Assembly: GCF_016908775.1 (NCBI RefSeq)
Contig: NZ_JAFBEP010000002.1
Coordinates: 62,001-126,000, forward strand
Source: Defluviitalea raffinosedens
GTDB lineage: Bacteria; Bacillota; Clostridia; Lachnospirales; Defluviitaleaceae
Reading direction: 5' to 3'
DNA: 64,000 bases
Positions 60,150-64,000 of the stretch are shown piece by piece (the first letter of the stretch is position 1; each line of letters begins with the position of its first letter). Under the pieces are notes generated by a model that was not told where the DNA came from, made no database searches, and saw nothing but the letters and a program-made list of their open reading frames with translations. A program made the position numbers and the translations under genes.

Positions 60150-62600
60150 CTACTTCCCCCTCTGGTTCTCTTCAAATATTTTACCCCATCGAATCATTTT
60201 TTGAAGTACTTTAGAATCTTCTAAAGATACTTTTTTATTCGAAAGGACCTGGAAAAATATATGATCATGATCAAAATTGTAATACATTAAGCCTAATTCT
60301 TTAAAAACATCCATACATAGCAATATCTTAAATTCATTCATCTTGGCTGCCTTATTGCATTCTTCCAAAAGATGATCCAAGTATACAGAACGAATGTTTA
60401 AACTTTCAAGCAATTTTATATGTCTGTATAAAACTGCAAAATCCTGACGATCAGGAATCAGTGATTTTATTTCATCCCGGTGAATTACATCGCTTTTCTC
60501 AACCCAATACAGAGTATCCACTTTTTTCTTAATTAAATCATACTCTGAACGGCTCCATAATGGGTCGTAAAGTACCACCTTCTCGTATCCATCAAAATCA
60601 ATTTGCTCAATAATAGGATTAACAACGATATCGTATTGATTTTTTGAGCCACAATTATTAGTATACCAAACTTTTGGCTTTTTGTTAAATAGATTTTGAT
60701 GATTTTTAATTTCTTTCATAAGGTTAATTAAATTTGTCTTGGTATGCACTAAAATGAGAGTTTTTCTGCCATCAAGCAAATTTTCTGCTGAAAGCTTATA
60801 TTTTATGTCTAAAGCAATAGACACATCTGTTGGCATAGCCTCTGTGTGCTTAAATAAATCATATAAAGACAAATAATAATTATAATGCATTTCATCTTCT
60901 TCAGTATATTTCAAGTCCTTAATCAAAAGCTGAGGTTCTGTAACCTGATTCCACTCATTGATTTCCAAAGCAACAACAGCAGAAATTTTCCGTCCAAAAT
61001 GCAGATATTTACTGTAATCCCCCAGCCCAAAACCAATACCATTAACAGTTTTATAGGAGTCTGTAAAAACAATCTTTAAATGATTTCCGTCTTTGCCTAC
61101 AGGACGGATGCTTTGAATTTCCCCTTCCAGGGAAAACAAAGGCTGAGGATTCCCCACGCCATAGGGTTCCATCATAGTCAATTCCGAAACCAGTTCCAGA
61201 TTAATGTCTTCCAGTTTGATATGAGCATCCAAATAGATTTTTGGTATTAAAGTCTCATCATCCATTATATTATTGGCGTATTCATTAATAAAAATTCTAA
61301 AATCATCAATATTTTCTGCAGGCATGGATAACCCTGCCGCCATTTCATGTCCACCGAATCTTTCAAGAAACTGACTGCTATTACTAAGCGCTTCAAAAAT
61401 ATTAAAACCCGTGACACTTCTTGCAGAACCTTTTGCCATACCATCTTCTATACACATTAAAATTGTAGGCCTATAGAATTTTTCCATAATTTTTGAGGCT
61501 GCGATCCCTATGACGCCATGATGCCATTTTTCAGAGGCTATGACAATCACCTTAGTATTTTCTAAGTCAAGTTCTTTCTCAATTAATTCCAGGGCTTCCT
61601 CCAGGATTTTTTGCTCCATCTCCTGCCTGCGCCTGTTCTCATCATTAAGCTCTTCAGCAATAGAAACTGCCACATTCTCATCCTGGGTAATAAATAATTC
61701 TATTCCTCTTTTTGCATCCCCTATTCTTCCGGCTGCATTTAATCTGGGAGCGATCCCAAAGCCTATAAGTCCTGCGGTGATCGGGCCTCCCTTATATCCT
61801 GACACCTTAAGGAGTGCTTTAAGACCTATGTTCCATGTATTAGGAATGCTTTCGAATCCTTTTTTCACAAAAACCCTGTTTTCATCCACTAATGATACCA
61901 CATCTGCTACAGTACCTACCGCTACAATATCTATATATTTCCAAATACGATCTTCTACTCGAAGTTTTTGTGCCAATCCATGAATGAGTTTAAAGGTAAC
62001 TCCAACCCCAGCTAATAATTTAAAAGGATAACTGCATTCTTTCTGCTTGGGATCGATCACAGCATAGGCTTCTGGCAGTTCACTCTGACATTCGTGGTGA
62101 TCCGTGATAATAAGATCTATTCCTAATTCTTTCGCAAACTTTGCTTCATTCACAGCAGCAATTCCTGTATCTACTGTAATAATAATATCCGTACCACTGT
62201 CTTTAATCTTCCTGATAGCATCTATATTAAGCCCATATCCTTCTTCTATACGATCCGGAATATAATAGTCTACATTCCCTCCATTTTCTTTTAGAAACAT
62301 GTAAAGAATTGAGGTACTGGTTATTCCATCCACATCATAATCCCCATAAATTGTAATTTTTCTTTTCAAGGCCATTCCTTCCAGAATTTTATCCACCGCT
62401 TTTTCCATATCTTTTAATAAAAAAGGATCATAAAGTCTGGAATAATCAGGATGTAAAAAGGACATCATATCATCAGCATTTTTTATTCCTCTGTTATTTA
62501 AAACTTTAGCCATTAACGCCGACACAGGCAATTGATCATTTTTATCTAAATCATTTTCGCTGTCGCCACGATACACCCATAAATTTTTTGATTGAATCAT
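60150..62600 (-). CDS. recJ: Single-stranded-DNA-specific exonuclease RecJ
   Basis: 5'-3' ssDNA exonuclease for recombination and mismatch repair. The 816 aa length is longer than Escherichia coli RecJ, as usual in Firmicutes, because of a C-terminal extension. The DHH catalytic motifs are YGDYDVDGITSTSILY, DIIITVDTGIA, ITDHHECQ and the DHHA1 part with RFGGHEMAAGLSM. The ATG follows GGAGGG. It is divergent from the S1-domain gene. Confidence 0.96.
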   Translation of the reverse strand: MIQSKNLWVYRGDSENDLDKNDQLPVSALMAKVLNNRGIKNADDMMSFLHPDYSRLYDPFLLKDMEKAVDKILEGMALKRKITIYGDYDVDGITSTSILYMFLKENGGNVDYYIPDRIEEGYGLNIDAIRKIKDSGTDIIITVDTGIAAVNEAKFAKELGIDLIITDHHECQSELPEAYAVIDPKQKECSYPFKLLAGVGVTFKLIHGLAQKLRVEDRIWKYIDIVAVGTVADVVSLVDENRVFVKKGFESIPNTWNIGLKALLKVSGYKGGPITAGLIGFGIAPRLNAAGRIGDAKRGIELFITQDENVAVSIAEELNDENRRRQEMEQKILEEALELIEKELDLENTKVIVIASEKWHHGVIGIAASKIMEKFYRPTILMCIEDGMAKGSARSVTGFNIFEALSNSSQFLERFGGHEMAAGLSMPAENIDDFRIFINEYANNIMDDETLIPKIYLDAHIKLEDINLELVSELTMMEPYGVGNPQPLFSLEGEIQSIRPVGKDGNHLKIVFTDSYKTVNGIGFGLGDYSKYLHFGRKISAVVALEINEWNQVTEPQLLIKDLKYTEEDEMHYNYYLSLYDLFKHTEAMPTDVSIALDIKYKLSAENLLDGRKTLILVHTKTNLINLMKEIKNHQNLFNKKPKVWYTNNCGSKNQYDIVVNPIIEQIDFDGYEKVVLYDPLWSRSEYDLIKKKVDTLYWVEKSDVIHRDEIKSLIPDRQDFAVLYRHIKLLESLNIRSVYLDHLLEECNKAAKMNEFKILLCMDVFKELGLMYYNFDHDHIFFQVLSNKKVSLEDSKVLQKMIRWGKIFEENQRGK

Positions 62601-62689
62601 TTTATCCCTCCATAATCGCAGCTTTTATTATAACCCAAGCAGCGAAAAAAAGTCCACGAGATTTTCTTGTACCAAAATGCTATAGAATA

Positions 62690-62698
62690 TGCTATAAT
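62690..62698 (+). promoter_or_regulatory. Extended -10 promoter of the S1-domain gene
   Basis: TGCTATAAT (62690-62698). The best -35 (TTGTAC, 62667-62672) is 20 bp away, so the extended -10 probably carries the activity. Confidence 0.55.
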
Positions 62699-62728
62699 GG
62701 TATTGCAATAAAATATAGGAGTGTTGAT

Positions 62729-63100
62729 ATGTCAGTAAAATATCAAGTAGGTCAAATTGTAGAGGGTACAATAAACAGTATTAAACCATTTGGAGCTTTT
62801 GTGACTCTGGATGAGTCCACCCAGGGATTGGTTCATATCTCCCAGGTGACACACGGTTATTTAAAAGATATCAATGAAGTTCTTTCCGTAGGAGATAAGG
62901 TGAAAGTTAAAATTGTATCCATCGACGCTCAAACGGGTAAGATTTCGCTTTCTATGAAAGATGCTGTTCCCAAAAAACCTGTTGAAAGTGCCCAATCAGC
63001 TGTTTCCGATAAAGACCGTCTGGAAAACATGCTAAAAGATTTTTTAAAGCATTCTAATGAACGACAAGCAGCTTTAAATAAGCGATATAATCGTCAGTAA
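62729..63100 (+). CDS. S1 RNA-binding domain protein (YugI/GSP13-like)
   Basis: A 123 aa protein made of one S1 domain (VGQIVEGTINSIKPFGAFVT, GLVHISQVTHGYLKDINEVL, VKVKIVSIDAQTGKISLSMK) and a short basic tail. Relatives such as B. subtilis YugI/GSP13 bind ribosomes or RNA and respond to stress. The start at 62729 follows TAGGAG with good spacing; the longer frame upstream is not supported. It has its own promoter and terminator. Confidence 0.92.
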   Translation: MSVKYQVGQIVEGTINSIKPFGAFVTLDESTQGLVHISQVTHGYLKDINEVLSVGDKVKVKIVSIDAQTGKISLSMKDAVPKKPVESAQSAVSDKDRLENMLKDFLKHSNERQAALNKRYNRQ

Positions 63101-63140
63101 TCACAAAGACCTGCCAATTGGCAGGTCTTTGTGATTTTAT
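63099..63140. terminator. Bidirectional terminator: 38-nt perfect palindrome
   Basis: 63099-63136 reads the same on both strands; the S1-gene stop codon overlaps its first bases, and T-rich sequence follows. Confidence 0.85.
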
Positions 63141-63195
63141 TGTGTAATAAGAAAGTTGTCTTATCAGTGCAATCCTATGTCTTTTTCTTATGTGA

Positions 63196-64000
63196 TTATG
63201 CAGTTTTTGCAATTGATTTCTTATGAAATTCATACCATAAAGGACTCGCAATAAAGATGGAAGAATAAGTTCCTGAAATAATCCCTACAATCAATGGAAG
63301 TGCAAATTCTTTTATAGATGGCACTCCAAGGAAATAGAGTACTGTTATAGTAAGCAAAGTTGTGATAGAAGTATTAATTGAGCGAACAATAGTTTGAGAT
63401 ATACTTCTGTTAACTAATCCTTCTAAATCACCTTTTTTAGCTACTTTTCTGTTTTCACGAATTCTGTCAAATATAACAATGGTATCATTGATGGAATAAC
63501 CCACGATAGTTAAGATCGCTGCGATAAATGAATTATTTACTGGAACCCGTCCAATAGAATAAACAGCCAATACGATCAATACATCATGTATTAACGGCAG
63601 TACGGCAGCAAGACCAAATCTCCAGTCTTTAAATCGAAATGTAATATAAATCAGCATTAATATTGAAGATACAAGTAATGCCTGCAAAGCTTTTACCTGC
63701 ATTTCAGTACTGATAGTCGGCGAAACATCATCTACATTTAACAAATCATTCATTCCGTCTAAATTATACTTTTCTTTCAGAGCATCATAGAGCTTTGTTC
63801 TTGTCGTAGCATCTATAGACTTTGTTTTAATGGATACCCCCTGGTCTCCAGAACGGGTAATCTGAGGACTTTCGTCTCCTGTAATCTCTATAACAATCGG
63901 CCGAATATCATTTGTAATATCAAAGTCTTGTCCAATATTAACTTCCATTACAGTTCCGCCAATAAATTCTACGTCAAAATTCAAAATTCCATTGCCCATC
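63196..64000 (-). CDS. secF: Protein translocase subunit SecF (5' end outside the window)
   Basis: Membrane subunit of SecDF, which uses the proton or sodium gradient to assist protein export. About 267 residues are visible. The usual first helix before the LNFDVEFIGGT segment is missing, so the gene starts beyond the right edge. Visible are the extracellular P1-like domain (about 25-100) and five helices, with the family motifs GYSINDTIVIFDRIRENR and SINTSITTLLT. The C terminus is intact. secD is expected just outside. Confidence 0.95.
   Translation of the reverse strand, partial: MGNGILNFDVEFIGGTVMEVNIGQDFDITNDIRPIVIEITGDESPQITRSGDQGVSIKTKSIDATTRTKLYDALKEKYNLDGMNDLLNVDDVSPTISTEMQVKALQALLVSSILMLIYITFRFKDWRFGLAAVLPLIHDVLIVLAVYSIGRVPVNNSFIAAILTIVGYSINDTIVIFDRIRENRKVAKKGDLEGLVNRSISQTIVRSINTSITTLLTITVLYFLGVPSIKEFALPLIVGIISGTYSSIFIASPLWYEFHKKSIAKTA

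Noticed and set aside
1-64000. CRISPR arrays, prophage, integrative elements, insertion sequences, tRNA or rRNA genes
   Set aside because: No repeat-spacer pattern, transposase, integrase or structural-RNA signature was seen on either strand.

Overview
The window is chromosomal sequence from an AT-rich, spore-forming member of the Clostridia (Firmicutes). The evidence is a PolC-type replicase of Gram-positive length, T-box leaders, strong AGGAGG ribosome sites, a dnaX-like slippery site, an indolepyruvate:ferredoxin oxidoreductase, a pyridine-nucleotide-independent-type thioredoxin reductase and a run of promoters matching the late mother-cell sigma-K consensus. The genus cannot be fixed from sequence alone. 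I saw no tRNA or rRNA gene, CRISPR array, IS element or prophage.

Layout. 0-6 kb: polC, an MntR-type regulator and a DegV protein. 6-10.5 kb: a stand-alone zinc-free S4 gene, a two-gene sulfur amino-acid operon behind a very short T-box-like attenuator, and a 2-hydroxyacid dehydrogenase. 10.5-18.3 kb: a membrane protein, a MATE exporter, then a di-iron/redox-stress block (DUF438-hemerythrin-PAS protein, DUF1858 protein, RIC/ScdA protein, Crp/Fnr regulator with an N-terminal cysteine cluster, chemoreceptor, FFTR-like thioredoxin reductase). 18.3-27.3 kb: Ca2+ P-type ATPase, LUD protein, glyA, split ThrE exporter, iorAB. 27.5-37 kb: the most unusual region, described below. 37-42 kb: RseC-like, TcdA, membrane protein, nucleotidyltransferase, galE, HAD phosphatase. 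42-50.4 kb: YesM/YesN-type two-component system, a three-gene ABC importer of the Fbp/Afu type, and a phosphohexomutase. 50.4-64 kb: hisS-aspS behind a canonical T-box, hemZ, MBL hydrolase, dtd, relA, RluA-type synthase, apt, recJ, an S1-domain protein and the 3' part of secF.

The region at 28.3-37.0 kb looks like an uncharacterised spore-surface gene set. Five consecutive minus-strand genes each carry an upstream AC-N16/17-CATAnnnT(A/G) element, the form expected for sigma-K. The proteins fall into families present in two copies each: family A (small beta-rich proteins ending in a conserved Tyr-Cys), family B (about 280-315 aa, cysteine-rich) and family C (predicted beta-propeller plus long coiled coil, on the plus strand). 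A fifth small gene between the A copies is readable only through a -1 shift at an A AAA AAG heptamer. A housekeeping-type citrate synthase sits between the two C copies. Assigning these genes to the spore rests on promoter matches and gene architecture, not on recognised domains.

Start codons were chosen by Shine-Dalgarno spacing, so several genes begin downstream of the longest open frame.
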